NCBI RefSeq assembly: GCF_030551875.1
Contig: NZ_JAUOZU010000006.1
Location: 434,001-498,000, forward strand
Reading direction: 5' to 3'
Source: Fluviirhizobium alvei
GTDB lineage: Bacteria; Pseudomonadota; Alphaproteobacteria; Rhizobiales; Rhizobiaceae
DNA: 64,000 nt
The position numbers and the translations under genes are program-made. The notes beneath the pieces were generated by a model. The model had not been told where the DNA came from. It saw nothing but the letters and a program-made list of their open reading frames with translations, and made no database searches. Positions 7,490-16,046 of this stretch are shown here, piece after piece. Numbering within the stretch: position 1 is the first letter of the stretch; every line of letters starts with the position of its first letter.

Positions 7490-8980
7490 ATGAATTCAAT
7501 AGAAATCGGCACGACCAATGCCGGAAATCTGGTCGCCTTGCCGCTCAAGATGGCCAATCGTCACGGCCTGGTGACAGGCTCAACCGGCACCGGAAAAACG
7601 ACCACCATGCAGGCACTTGCCGAGAACTTTTCGCGGGCCGGCGTCTCGGTTTTCTGCGCCGATATCAAGGGCGATCTGTCCGGTATCGCGGCACGCGGTG
7701 ACGATGCAAGCCCACTGGCTGCCCGGATGGCGGCCATGGGCCGGCAATTCGCCGCCGATCGGTTCCCGGTCGCCTACTGGGATCTTTTTGGCGATCACGG
7801 TCTTCCGATCCATACCAGCGTGCAGGAGATGGGTGCCGAGCTTCTGGCCCGCATGCTCAAGCTCAACGATGCTCAGGAAGGCGCATTGGCGATCGCCTTC
7901 AAGAAGTGCGAGGACGAAAAGTCGTGGATGCTTACGCTCGACGATCTGCGCTGGACGCTTCACGACATGCTCGAAAGCCGCGAGGAAGTTTGCCGCCAAT
8001 ATGGCAACATCACAGCAGCTTCGATCACGACCATACAACGAAACCTTCTGGCGCTGGAATCACAGGGCGGTGCCTTCCTGTTCGGCGAACCCCGGTTCGA
8101 TATCCTTGACTTCATCCGGAACGATGCCGCCGGTCGTGGCACGATCAATCTGCTGCATGCCGATCGCCTGATCGAGAACCCGAAGCTCTATGCCACCTTC
8201 CTGTTGTGGCTTCTCACCGAATTGTTCAGGGTTTTGCCCGAGGTCGGGGATCTCAACCGCCCCAAGCTGGTCTTCTTCTTCGATGAGGCGCATCTGCTGT
8301 TCACCGATGCGCCGAAGCAATTGATCCAGCAGATCGAGCGTCTGGTCCGCTTGGTGCGCTCGAAGGGTGTCGGCGTCTTCTTCGTCACCCAGTCGCCGGC
8401 AGATATACCGGATACCGTGCTTGCCCAGCTTGGCAGCCGGATCCAGCATGCCTTGCGCGCCTATACCCAGAAAGATCAGCGGATGGTCAGGGCCGCCGCC
8501 CAAGCCTTCCGGGAAAACCGTGGTGTTGACGTCAAGGCAGAAATCACCAAGCTTGCGGTTGGTGAGGCCCTGATATCTGTCCTCGATGAGGCCGGCATCC
8601 CGACGAAGGTGGAAAAGGTCTTGATCATTCCGCCGTCGGCCCAGGTCGGCCCGATCTCGGATATGGAGCGGCGCGCTATCATGGATGGTTCAACCGATGG
8701 CAGCGAAGTTAGCATCCATGCTAAGGAAATGCGCCAGCGCTACGGTGCCAAGCTGGCCGAGCAGGTGGCCGTCCACCAATTCATGAACCGGATGCGGCAA
8801 CAGCGCGGCCTTCCGATCGTCAAGACAGCCAGCGATTGGAAGGAAGGAGACTTCCGCCAATTCATGCCGGACTTCAGCAGTTCATATCCGCCTGCACCTC
8901 GACGCGCCACCTGGCGCGGTCTGTTCGGTTGGTCCGCTGCTCTGGCCTCTTCCGTTTTCCTGTTGTGGGTGTTGGTCTGA
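7490..8980 (+). CDS. HerA/DUF853-type ATPase with C-terminal membrane anchor
   Basis: The start is ATG 7490 behind TTGGAGATC. The 496-residue protein has a Walker A GSTGTGKT (residues 30-37), then DIKGDLSGIAARGDD, typical of DUF853 (YjgR-like) proteins, and a Walker B LVFFFDEAHLLF near 258-269, followed by VTQSPADIPDTVLAQLGSR. These place it with HerA/FtsK-type hexameric ATPases. The C-terminus ends in a single hydrophobic helix (about the last 20 residues), which is not general for the family and suggests membrane attachment. HerA-type ATPases move or process DNA and occur in defence and conjugation contexts; no nuclease partner is adjacent here. The next gene overlaps its stop (TGATG). Confidence 0.85.
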   Translation: MNSIEIGTTNAGNLVALPLKMANRHGLVTGSTGTGKTTTMQALAENFSRAGVSVFCADIKGDLSGIAARGDDASPLAARMAAMGRQFAADRFPVAYWDLFGDHGLPIHTSVQEMGAELLARMLKLNDAQEGALAIAFKKCEDEKSWMLTLDDLRWTLHDMLESREEVCRQYGNITAASITTIQRNLLALESQGGAFLFGEPRFDILDFIRNDAAGRGTINLLHADRLIENPKLYATFLLWLLTELFRVLPEVGDLNRPKLVFFFDEAHLLFTDAPKQLIQQIERLVRLVRSKGVGVFFVTQSPADIPDTVLAQLGSRIQHALRAYTQKDQRMVRAAAQAFRENRGVDVKAEITKLAVGEALISVLDEAGIPTKVEKVLIIPPSAQVGPISDMERRAIMDGSTDGSEVSIHAKEMRQRYGAKLAEQVAVHQFMNRMRQQRGLPIVKTASDWKEGDFRQFMPDFSSSYPPAPRRATWRGLFGWSAALASSVFLLWVLV

Positions 8981-9381
8981 TGGCCAAGCGAGCGAACCAT
9001 TTCACGCGCAATCATCTGCTCTACCGGCGAGGCTGGACCAAGGAGCTCATTGCCGCGCACCTGGGCGAGCCAGATGAAATCAGGCAATACCCGTGAGCAT
9101 CAACGAACAAGGTCGACGAGTTCTTTCACCGGACTCGCGTTGAAGAAATGGAACAGAGGCCCGACATCCGGGATCTGATAGCCGCGCGGGAAGCCGAGCT
9201 TTACAAATCCCGCACCGAGCGGGCGGAAGAATAGTTGCTCGACCATAAGCTAAAGATCCGGATCTCCTTTGCATCAGCATGCTTGGGCGACCTATTCGAG
9301 ACACCTCATTACCAAAAACGGATCGACCTATATGTTAAAGTGAGACCCAAGGCGAGAACAAACTCGAAGCGGTCAGAATAG
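8980..9381 (+). pseudogene. Gene broken by two in-frame stop codons
   Basis: ATG 8980 overlaps the ATPase stop. The frame reads MAKRANHFTRNHLL, then GWTKELIAAHLGEPDEIR, and hits TGA at 9094-9096. The same frame continues as a protein-like sequence (FFHRTRVEEMEQRPDIRDL) to TAG at 9232-9234 and stays open again to TAG at 9379. The layout of a short motif LGEPD followed by RVEEMEQRP matches a class of small proteins I know from rhizobial phages and islands. The two parts are therefore probably one gene carrying nonsense mutations. The 38-residue first part could still be made. Stop-codon readthrough is a less likely alternative. Confidence 0.6.
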
Positions 9382-9451
9382 ATTGATTGCTTGCCAGGTA
9401 TCTCAATCTCTGCTTGTTTTATGGGTGTCGTTCTGCCGCGAGGAGGAAGTC

Positions 9452-10648
9452 TTGCCAGAAAATGAAACGCCGGGCGGAAATTTCAAAGAACGCCTATTCG
9501 AATCAATTTTCCGCGACGGTACCCCTGATCATCGGGCAAAGCTTGCAGAACTACTGTTGGCAGCCGATACAGTAAGCCCGGAGATAGCGTTAGAGCGCCT
9601 TAGAGCCTCGACAGTACGGCGATATCCTGTTCTGCATCTAGTGCCTTGGGCGGCCCTTTTCACCGTTGTTGGCGGATTGGCCACCGCTGGCATTACGGGG
9701 ACGCTTGAGATCATGAAGGACCTCAGCAAGCAAAATCACGACGAGCGCATGGCAGACATTTCTCGGCAGTCTTCTGTTTTTTCTCAGTTGATGGTAGTCG
9801 ATCCGGCCACCCTTCTGGTTGACGGCGACGAGCGCGCAAGTCAGGATGACCTGAAAAATGAAAGAAAAGCGCGTATATGCATGGCTGCTATCTTTGGAAT
9901 AGTGAAAATTCCTGATTATGTTCTCGGCATTCAGGCGCAAAATACCGGAAGTTATGCTGATGAACTGTCAAAATTCTTGAATGAAAAGTATGAATGCGAT
10001 AAGAATTTCGTGTCATCTTCATTTCCTGTGATAGTTTCCAGGCCCAACCCGCTCCGGAGGCCTGTTTGCGATGCGAAGGCTAATGTAGCCCCTCCGCCCC
10101 TCGATTATCCGCAGACCCCGGAGTTACCGGCGATCGCAAAGCAAATGCTGAAGTTCGCTATTGATGAATTCAATAAAGGCGTAGACGAGGTTTGTGAGCC
10201 AGAGGAAGTAGCAAAATATTTCGGTGTAACCAACATTGAAGGTGTGCCACAGGAGACACCTTGGTCAGCCGCATTTGTTTCGTGGGTTGTAAAGTCCGCA
10301 GGCAACCCAGCAAATCTTCAGTTATCTGCTTTAAATCAAGGGATTTGGGAATCGGCGTTACGACAAGGGTTGGTGATAGAGCCAACACAGACCTTGCCAG
10401 GCGACATAATCATATTTCTCAGTAGCGGTAGTTTCAACAATGGGATCAACGCTGACGACATTCGTAAAGGGCCGAGCGATAGGCGATGGACGAGTACCTC
10501 AGGCATCGTGCTAAAGGTTGATGGCGATAAAGTGTCTTTCATCTCTGGAAACATAAGCAATCAAGTGGGAATCAGCGAACGAAGCCTATCGGACCTTTTG
10601 CTAGTTGGGGTTATCCGCGTGCGTGAAAAACAAACCCATGATCGTTAG
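9452..10648 (+). CDS. Membrane-anchored amidase-like (DUF2272/CHAP-like) protein
   Basis: The start is TTG 9452, preceded by AGGAGG five bases upstream; the frame is open further upstream but lacks such a site. The 398-residue protein has a soluble N-terminus, one membrane helix at about residues 63-85, a linker with a Pro-rich stretch (APPPLDYPQTPELP), and a C-terminal domain. The domain layout, PWSAAFVSWVVKSAG (about 271-285), PGDIIIF (316-322) and SGIVLK then SGN (349-367), follows the CHAP/DUF2272-type peptidoglycan amidase fold. Where active relatives often have Cys (WCAAF) there is Ser, and the usual His of the HVG motif is also Ser, so it may be inactive. The gene is AT-richer than its neighbours. 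Confidence 0.6.
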   Translation: MPENETPGGNFKERLFESIFRDGTPDHRAKLAELLLAADTVSPEIALERLRASTVRRYPVLHLVPWAALFTVVGGLATAGITGTLEIMKDLSKQNHDERMADISRQSSVFSQLMVVDPATLLVDGDERASQDDLKNERKARICMAAIFGIVKIPDYVLGIQAQNTGSYADELSKFLNEKYECDKNFVSSSFPVIVSRPNPLRRPVCDAKANVAPPPLDYPQTPELPAIAKQMLKFAIDEFNKGVDEVCEPEEVAKYFGVTNIEGVPQETPWSAAFVSWVVKSAGNPANLQLSALNQGIWESALRQGLVIEPTQTLPGDIIIFLSSGSFNNGINADDIRKGPSDRRWTSTSGIVLKVDGDKVSFISGNISNQVGISERSLSDLLLVGVIRVREKQTHDR

Positions 10649-11041
10649 CCACCGGGGCACTATCTGAGATCTAAGCATTTTGTGGGCCGATCTAAAGTAA
10701 TCCGGCCTTTGATCGACTAAGCGAGCGCACCTCGAACGAGGCCAGCGGCTGTAATAGGCAAACCTGCAGAGACGCCCTACAGCGTGCGCGGCTGCCGAGA
10801 TGAGGCGGCATTCGTCCGAGGTACTCAACGCGCCGGTACACTCCGCAGACGTGGCCTGGTGGTTTTGATTACCTTTTGGCTTGCGCGTCTTGTCGGAAAC
10901 CCTGATGAAACAAGCTTTGGTCGCCGTTCTCGACGGACGGCAATGGGAGAAAGCTGAAGGAGACCGGCGGAATACAAGTTTATTTCTGGGTTTCTGCTGA
11001 TCTGCTATTCTCTTCACCGATGCTTCGCGGGGAGTTTTGCT
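10649..11041. other. Intergenic region, no gene seen
   Basis: About 390 bases with no reading frame I can support. The minus-strand frame open across it lacks protein-like features. A GGGGAG ribosome-binding site at 11029-11034 belongs to the next gene. Confidence 0.5.
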
Positions 11042-11308
11042 TTGAATGAGTTCCGGGAATTCATGCTGCTGATGGGCTTGAACGGCAAGCAGGTGGCCAA
11101 GGCCGGCGAATTGATTGGCATGGGCCGCCCCACGGCCCTCATGTGTTACAGCGGCGAGCGCCGATTGACCAAGACCGAGCGGTTGGCAATCACCGCGGTC
11201 GTCTCGCAAGCTTCGCCCTGGTCACCGGATACCCATTCCCAGATCGCTGCCGCGGGAAAGGTTATGGCAGCGGTCAAGGATGTATTGCGGGCCGCCGGGC
11301 CGGCATAG
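11042..11308 (+). CDS. Small putative HTH protein
   Basis: An 88-residue protein from TTG 11042, with GGGGAG seven bases upstream. Residues 10-50 (GLNGKQVAKAGELIGMGRPT onward, then GERRLTKTERLAI) resemble a Cro/CI-like helix-turn-helix in which the recognition helix follows GKQVAKA. It is short, acidic to neutral, and has no membrane helix. It may regulate the island's phage-like genes downstream, but 750 bases of apparently non-coding DNA separate them. The assignment rests on pattern only. Confidence 0.5.
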   Translation: MNEFREFMLLMGLNGKQVAKAGELIGMGRPTALMCYSGERRLTKTERLAITAVVSQASPWSPDTHSQIAAAGKVMAAVKDVLRAAGPA

Positions 11309-12063
11309 TTCCCGGTCCAAACTGAAGCGGTTTGCGGAAGTCAAAATCGATCCGGCCGGGGATGGTTCCATATTGCTGCCCTCGATCGGCTGCGCCCCAT
11401 CGAAATCGGTTTTGGCATTCCGTCCTGATCAACGACCAAACGACATTCACCATTCAATTCGTCGGCGGCCATTGCCCTATTGCCGGCATGGTGCACCCGA
11501 TGGCGCCCTATGGCGCCCAGCACTGTTCCGGGCCCACGCGCCCCGCCGCGCTCACCGTCAACCAATCAGCCCTCACCGTCGAGTTTCGCCCATGCCGATC
11601 ACGCCCGCGCGCCTCGACCCACACGACAGCGCAGGCCAGAGCGCGGAGAGGGTGTGTGCCAAGAGAAGCCCGCGTGGCGTGCCTTCATTGCGAGGTGGGT
11701 CGAACATCATCAAACTCGCGTAACGCGCGCTGGTGGCCCATTCTGGGCGGGCCAGGGCCGTTTAGGGACCGTACCAGCCCCCGAGCCCCCGCGGGGCGCA
11801 GCACCCCGGATAGTCGCGCACCTTATGTTTTCTAGGGGGAGGTCTTCCCCGCCATGCCGGCCCCTGAATTCATTTGGCTTTCGGCGCTCAAAGACCTGGG
11901 GCCAGGCCAAACGGGGGTTCCAAATCGAGGGAGTTCCGCTTTTTTCGACTTCGAAGGCCGAAGCTGGTGTTCATTGAGCGCGCAACGACTTCCATATGCG
12001 TCCAGTTTTGTTGGTTTCTCGCGCCTGATAAACTTCGCTCTGTGATCGGTTCAGGGGAAAAGA
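11309..12063. other. Long GC-rich region without a supported gene
   Basis: About 750 bases before the terminase gene. All frames are long only because stop codons are rare in GC-rich DNA; the translations are rich in Arg, Pro and Ser with no domain, and several overlap one another on the same strand. A short GGGGA/TCCCC hairpin lies at 11836-11850. This could hold control signals or a decayed gene. Confidence 0.45.
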
Positions 12064-12597
12064 ATGGCGAGACAGTCGAAACCAGCAGGTGATTGGATCC
12101 CGGATTATTGCAGCAAGGCTGATTTGGCCGTGCTGTTCGGAGTTTCAATCCGCACCATCTCTGATCTTGATCAGCGAGGCTTGATCAGTCGGGCTGAGAA
12201 GCGGGGGCTGTATCTCACAAAGCCTTCGATCGAAGCCTATATCGGAAGCCTTCGGAAGACGGCAGCGGGTCGGACAGAAGAGACCAAGAGCAAGCTTACC
12301 GATGAACGCCTCGCAACGGAGCGGGTTACCCGGCAGATATCCGAGATGAAACTTGCCGAGTTGCGCGGTGAGACGTTGACGCTCGACGAAGTTTCAGAGG
12401 CATGGGCAAAAATTGCCTCCTTCATGAAAACGGCCGTGTTGGCGCTGCCGTCCAAGGCACGTGCACAGATCCCGCATCTGACGGCCCATGATGCCGAAAC
12501 CCTGAAATCATTGGTCAAGGATGTTCTGAACGATCTCGCCGACGAGATCGAGGATGCGGGCGGCGTTGGCGCCAGCCCTGACAAAATCAAATCGTAA
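12064..12597 (+). CDS. Phage terminase small subunit (Nu1-like)
   Basis: A 177-residue protein. The N-terminal part (about residues 14-50) is a winged helix-turn-helix: YCSKADLAVLFGVSIRTISD. It is followed by a basic linker and the family pattern LTDERLATERVTRQISEMKL then ELRGETLTLDEVSEAW, and FMKTAVLALPSKARAQIPHL. This matches lambda Nu1-type terminase small subunits, which bind the packaging site and recruit the large ATPase. No large subunit, portal or capsid gene follows. Instead, a tape-measure-like gene starts 12 bases later. It is probably a relic or a regulator within a phage-derived satellite. Confidence 0.78.
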   Translation: MARQSKPAGDWIPDYCSKADLAVLFGVSIRTISDLDQRGLISRAEKRGLYLTKPSIEAYIGSLRKTAAGRTEETKSKLTDERLATERVTRQISEMKLAELRGETLTLDEVSEAWAKIASFMKTAVLALPSKARAQIPHLTAHDAETLKSLVKDVLNDLADEIEDAGGVGASPDKIKS

Positions 12598-12609
12598 GAG
12601 GGCAAGACC

Positions 12610-14880
12610 ATGGCCAGAACTTTCATCGGCGAGCTTATCCTCCGTCTGAAGGACGAGATGAGCGGCAAGGCAAAAGCCGCTGCGTCGAATCTCGAAGGAT
12701 CTGTCGAGAAGATCCAGCGCGCCGCCCAGCGGATGAATCAGACCAGTTGGGGAGGGCAGTTCGAGGAGCGCCTTCGCAAGCTCGGGGCATCGGCTGGCGA
12801 TATCGACAAGCTGCGGAAAGCCTGGGATGGTCTGAATACGTCGTTCGAGGGCCGGAACCTCTCGAAGTCGCTGCAGGCGATGGAAAAGAGCAACTTCAAG
12901 ACGGCAAGCCTGGCATACTTCGCTGAAATCGCAGCCGGTGCGGACAAGGCCGACAAGAGCGTCAGCAGATTCCACAGCCGATGGAAGGAAGCCGCCAAGG
13001 ATATGGCTGTTTACGGCACCATTGGCACGCTGATGTATGGCGGCGCAAACGCGCTCCGAGGTGGAGTTTTTGCCAACGCTGAGTTCATCCGCGAAAAAAG
13101 CAGATGGAAAGATGCCAATATCCCCGACAGCGAGCGCGATGCCGCAATCGCCGAGGCGGACAAGCTCACCACCCAATACCCTTCGGCAGGGCTCCTGAAC
13201 ATGGTGGAACTGGCGCGCAAGGCGCGCGCCATGATGGGAGACAATGAACGAGGTCTTGCCATTCTTCCGGATCTTGCCAAGGCGTTTGTTGCCTTGCAGT
13301 CGGCAAAGGGGACCGACGCTGCGGTTCAGGAATTGGAAGGCTTTCTCAAGGGGGCGGACGTTGCTGGTCTCAACGCCCCGGGCGCCAAGGGCATCGAATC
13401 CGTTCGCCAGGTGATCGGCGGTTGGGTGCGCGCTGCGCAGGTCGAGGGGCGAGATCTTGATGTCGGCAAGTTCCTCGAATTTTCTCGGTATGGCAAGATG
13501 GCAGTGCCGAGCCTGTCCGACCGTTTTCTTGCGGGTGTCCTGCCGGCGATCGTGCAGGACTATGGCCCAAGCCAGTTCGGCAATGCTTTGAACATGGCCT
13601 ACAAATCGTTCGTGATCGGCAGCAACAGCGTTGCCGGCAAGAAGAACCTTGCGGCCCAGCGCAATCTTGGGATCCGCGTTGGTGAAGGAAAGGGTGAGCT
13701 CGTCGAGGATCAGCTGTTCGCGTCTGATCCTTACGCCTGGGTCAACAGCGTTCTCATTCCCGCGCTTCAGAAGAAGGGGATCGACACCGAAAACGCGACG
13801 GCTGTCAACAAAGCCATCGCCGAACTTGCTGCAAATTCCAACTCAACGACCGTGCTCACTCGTATGGTCACCCAAAAAGCCCAAATCGATCGCCTGCTTC
13901 AACAGTATGACGCAGCGAAGGGTTTGGAGTCAGCAGATACGGCCGCCGCCCAAGATCCCTTTGTCGCATGGAAGGGCTTTACCGAAAGCTGGCGCGAACT
14001 CGCGAGTGCGGTGAAAGGCATGCCGGAAGTAATCGGCGGCTTGAACATGCTCACCGGCGGCATTCAACGGTTCGCGACGGCTCTTCGTAACGATAGCGGC
14101 GCGGCCCAGGCAGCGCTTGCAGGCGCCGGGGTTGGGGCACTGTTCGCCGGTTGGAAGGTGATGGGTGCTGTTTGGGGCCTGATCACTGCCGGCACCAATT
14201 TGAACGCGGCAGCTGTAGCGCTCGAGGCGGCCGCTGTCAGCTTGGGTGGGGCAGGCGTTGCGGGTGATGCAGCCGGGAAGAAGCCGGGGCCAGGCAACAA
14301 GGCGGGCCTGCTTGGCATTCTTGGCCGGTTGTCGCCAGTCGCAGCAGCTTTGCTCTTGAGCGGGGATAGCCGGAATAACCCCTACACCGATGCGCCAGAT
14401 GACAAGCAGAAGGCGCAGCGCAATTCAGCGCGTGACGAGGCAGGGTTTCAGAACCGATACGGGTTCCCTTCATACGATCCCCGCAAAGGCCAGAAAGCTG
14501 ACACGGAAGGAAGAGCCGCCGCGATCGCGATTTACGATCATGCGGTCTCCTTGATGGAGCAGCGGAAGATGATGGAGACGGTGACAACGCCATACAATCC
14601 GAACACCCCTGGCTTGGATCAGTTTTTCAAGCCGACGGTTGATCTCGGAGATGCAATCGCAGCGGCCGCGCAAGCCGGCAAGATCGGCGAGGACATCACG
14701 AGAGGGCTAACCGTTTCCGCCACCCCGCAGGTCAACAACGCCCAGCTTCAGGAAACGCTTCGTCTAGTGAACGCCATCAAGGCCGGCCTTGCCGTGATCG
14801 GTGGATCAATCGCGGCGGCTCACCAGTCCGTGGCCCGCGAGATGAACAGAAACTTCTCTGATCATGGTATTGTGCCCTAA
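12610..14880 (+). CDS. Phage tail tape-measure-like protein
   Basis: A 756-residue protein, rich in Ala, Gly and Lys. The N-terminus (FIGELILRLKDEMSGKAKAA then VEKIQRAAQRMN) has the coiled-coil lead-in typical of tail length tape-measure proteins. The central part holds a hydrophobic stretch near residues 495-560 (GAGVGALFAGWKVMGAVWGL followed by Ala/Gly-rich sequence), as in tape measures that form a membrane channel. The C-terminal part is a low-complexity tail. Siphophage tape measures are often longer. There is no tail chaperone, tube or baseplate gene nearby. The start ATG 12610 has GAGGGCAAG upstream. Confidence 0.7.
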   Translation: MARTFIGELILRLKDEMSGKAKAAASNLEGSVEKIQRAAQRMNQTSWGGQFEERLRKLGASAGDIDKLRKAWDGLNTSFEGRNLSKSLQAMEKSNFKTASLAYFAEIAAGADKADKSVSRFHSRWKEAAKDMAVYGTIGTLMYGGANALRGGVFANAEFIREKSRWKDANIPDSERDAAIAEADKLTTQYPSAGLLNMVELARKARAMMGDNERGLAILPDLAKAFVALQSAKGTDAAVQELEGFLKGADVAGLNAPGAKGIESVRQVIGGWVRAAQVEGRDLDVGKFLEFSRYGKMAVPSLSDRFLAGVLPAIVQDYGPSQFGNALNMAYKSFVIGSNSVAGKKNLAAQRNLGIRVGEGKGELVEDQLFASDPYAWVNSVLIPALQKKGIDTENATAVNKAIAELAANSNSTTVLTRMVTQKAQIDRLLQQYDAAKGLESADTAAAQDPFVAWKGFTESWRELASAVKGMPEVIGGLNMLTGGIQRFATALRNDSGAAQAALAGAGVGALFAGWKVMGAVWGLITAGTNLNAAAVALEAAAVSLGGAGVAGDAAGKKPGPGNKAGLLGILGRLSPVAAALLLSGDSRNNPYTDAPDDKQKAQRNSARDEAGFQNRYGFPSYDPRKGQKADTEGRAAAIAIYDHAVSLMEQRKMMETVTTPYNPNTPGLDQFFKPTVDLGDAIAAAAQAGKIGEDITRGLTVSATPQVNNAQLQETLRLVNAIKAGLAVIGGSIAAAHQSVAREMNRNFSDHGIVP

Positions 14881-14991
14881 ACAGCTGAGCGACGAATTGT
14901 GATCTCCCAGCTGGCAAAAACAGTCCTTGATCCCTACTTGGACTGTATGCAACCATATCGGGAGCGATGTGAGCTAGAGAAGCCAGCAGTT

Positions 14992-15792
14992 ATGAAAAAG
15001 ACGCCATTCATCATTGTCAGCATCACAATCTTGATTTGTTGCATTTGGATCACGTTGGTGATCATAGCTCTCCAAAGTAAGGGGGGGCTGAACGCTTTGT
15101 ACGCGCTCAATCTCAACGAGATAGGGGATGCAGCGTCAGGATTCTTTTCTTCGCTTGCGTTTATTGGGCTCATTGCGACGGTCTTCATTCAAGGCTTCGA
15201 AATCAGGAGGCAAATTAAAGAAAAAGAACGAGAACGATACTCGAGTGCCAAGCGTATAGTGGGCGTGGCTATGTGGAAAATAACTTCAATGTTTAGTGAT
15301 TTCTCCAATGAGCTACAATATACGGAACCGCTCTACGCCAAATCGGCAGAAAAACCTCGTAATAATACATGGACACTCATATCTGAGAGAAGTTGGGTGC
15401 CTGCGCCGGTAACCTTTGATGCATCTGAACGCGTTATGCTGATGGCGGTAAATGACGCAGAATTTCTTCGCGATGTTATGAGTTTGGAAAAGATGCATCA
15501 CCGATATATTCAGACACGCAAGAACTATGATGAATTGAGAATTTCTCTTATGAATAGAAGTGAAATAAATAGTGTAAATGATGATTTGAAGGTATTCATA
15601 AGGCCATCTAAAGGAATAATTGAATACGATGTAATAAGGGCGAACTTAACCCTGAAGGATTTGCGTGATGAAACCCATGTTGCATATGAGACTGCCAAAA
15701 GTGTAATTAAAAAATTTGAGGTTTTTTCTCGCGAATATTTCCCGGAAGCTGTTGTGAAAATGCCTACAAAGTCATGGAAAGATCACGTCTAA
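14992..15792 (+). CDS. Two-helix membrane protein of unknown function
   Basis: The start is placed at ATG 14992 (MKKTPFIIV), giving 266 residues. The frame is open upstream to GTG 14899, but that part is polar and has no good ribosome-binding site. There are two membrane helices at about residues 6-27 and 50-70. The second carries GDAASGFFSSLAFIGLIATV, then a QIKEKERERY coiled segment and a large cytosolic domain. This layout (GD-x-x-x-GFF...LAF helix followed by a coiled coil) is widespread in uncharacterised bacterial membrane proteins. The gene is markedly AT-rich compared with its neighbours, suggesting separate transfer. It lies next to an IS66 remnant. Confidence 0.7.
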   Translation: MKKTPFIIVSITILICCIWITLVIIALQSKGGLNALYALNLNEIGDAASGFFSSLAFIGLIATVFIQGFEIRRQIKEKERERYSSAKRIVGVAMWKITSMFSDFSNELQYTEPLYAKSAEKPRNNTWTLISERSWVPAPVTFDASERVMLMAVNDAEFLRDVMSLEKMHHRYIQTRKNYDELRISLMNRSEINSVNDDLKVFIRPSKGIIEYDVIRANLTLKDLRDETHVAYETAKSVIKKFEVFSREYFPEAVVKMPTKSWKDHV

Positions 15793-16046
15793 TATATAGC
15801 ACGTCAAATTTATTCGGGTTCATATCCGCGCGATTTGAAGTAATTGGCGCTTTTGTGAGGATCGAACAGCTTCTATAGAGACGGTATTCGCCTGACACTG
15901 CCGCGGTTTGAAGCGGGTTCAGGCGGCGCGTCTGTGCCGTGGAGACGAGAACGCCGGAGACCGTCGAATAACTCGAATAACTGCGGCACGATGACTCACG
16001 ACACCAGAATCCGAAGGCAACGTGGACCGGAATTTGGTAGTTTCCA

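Noticed and set aside
10601-11209. Minus-strand frame of 202 codons
   Set aside because: It overlaps the ends of two better supported plus-strand genes and has no recognisable domain.
11280-11977. Three overlapping plus-strand frames before the terminase gene
   Set aside because: They overlap one another, lack ribosome-binding sites and read as Arg/Pro/Ser-rich noise.
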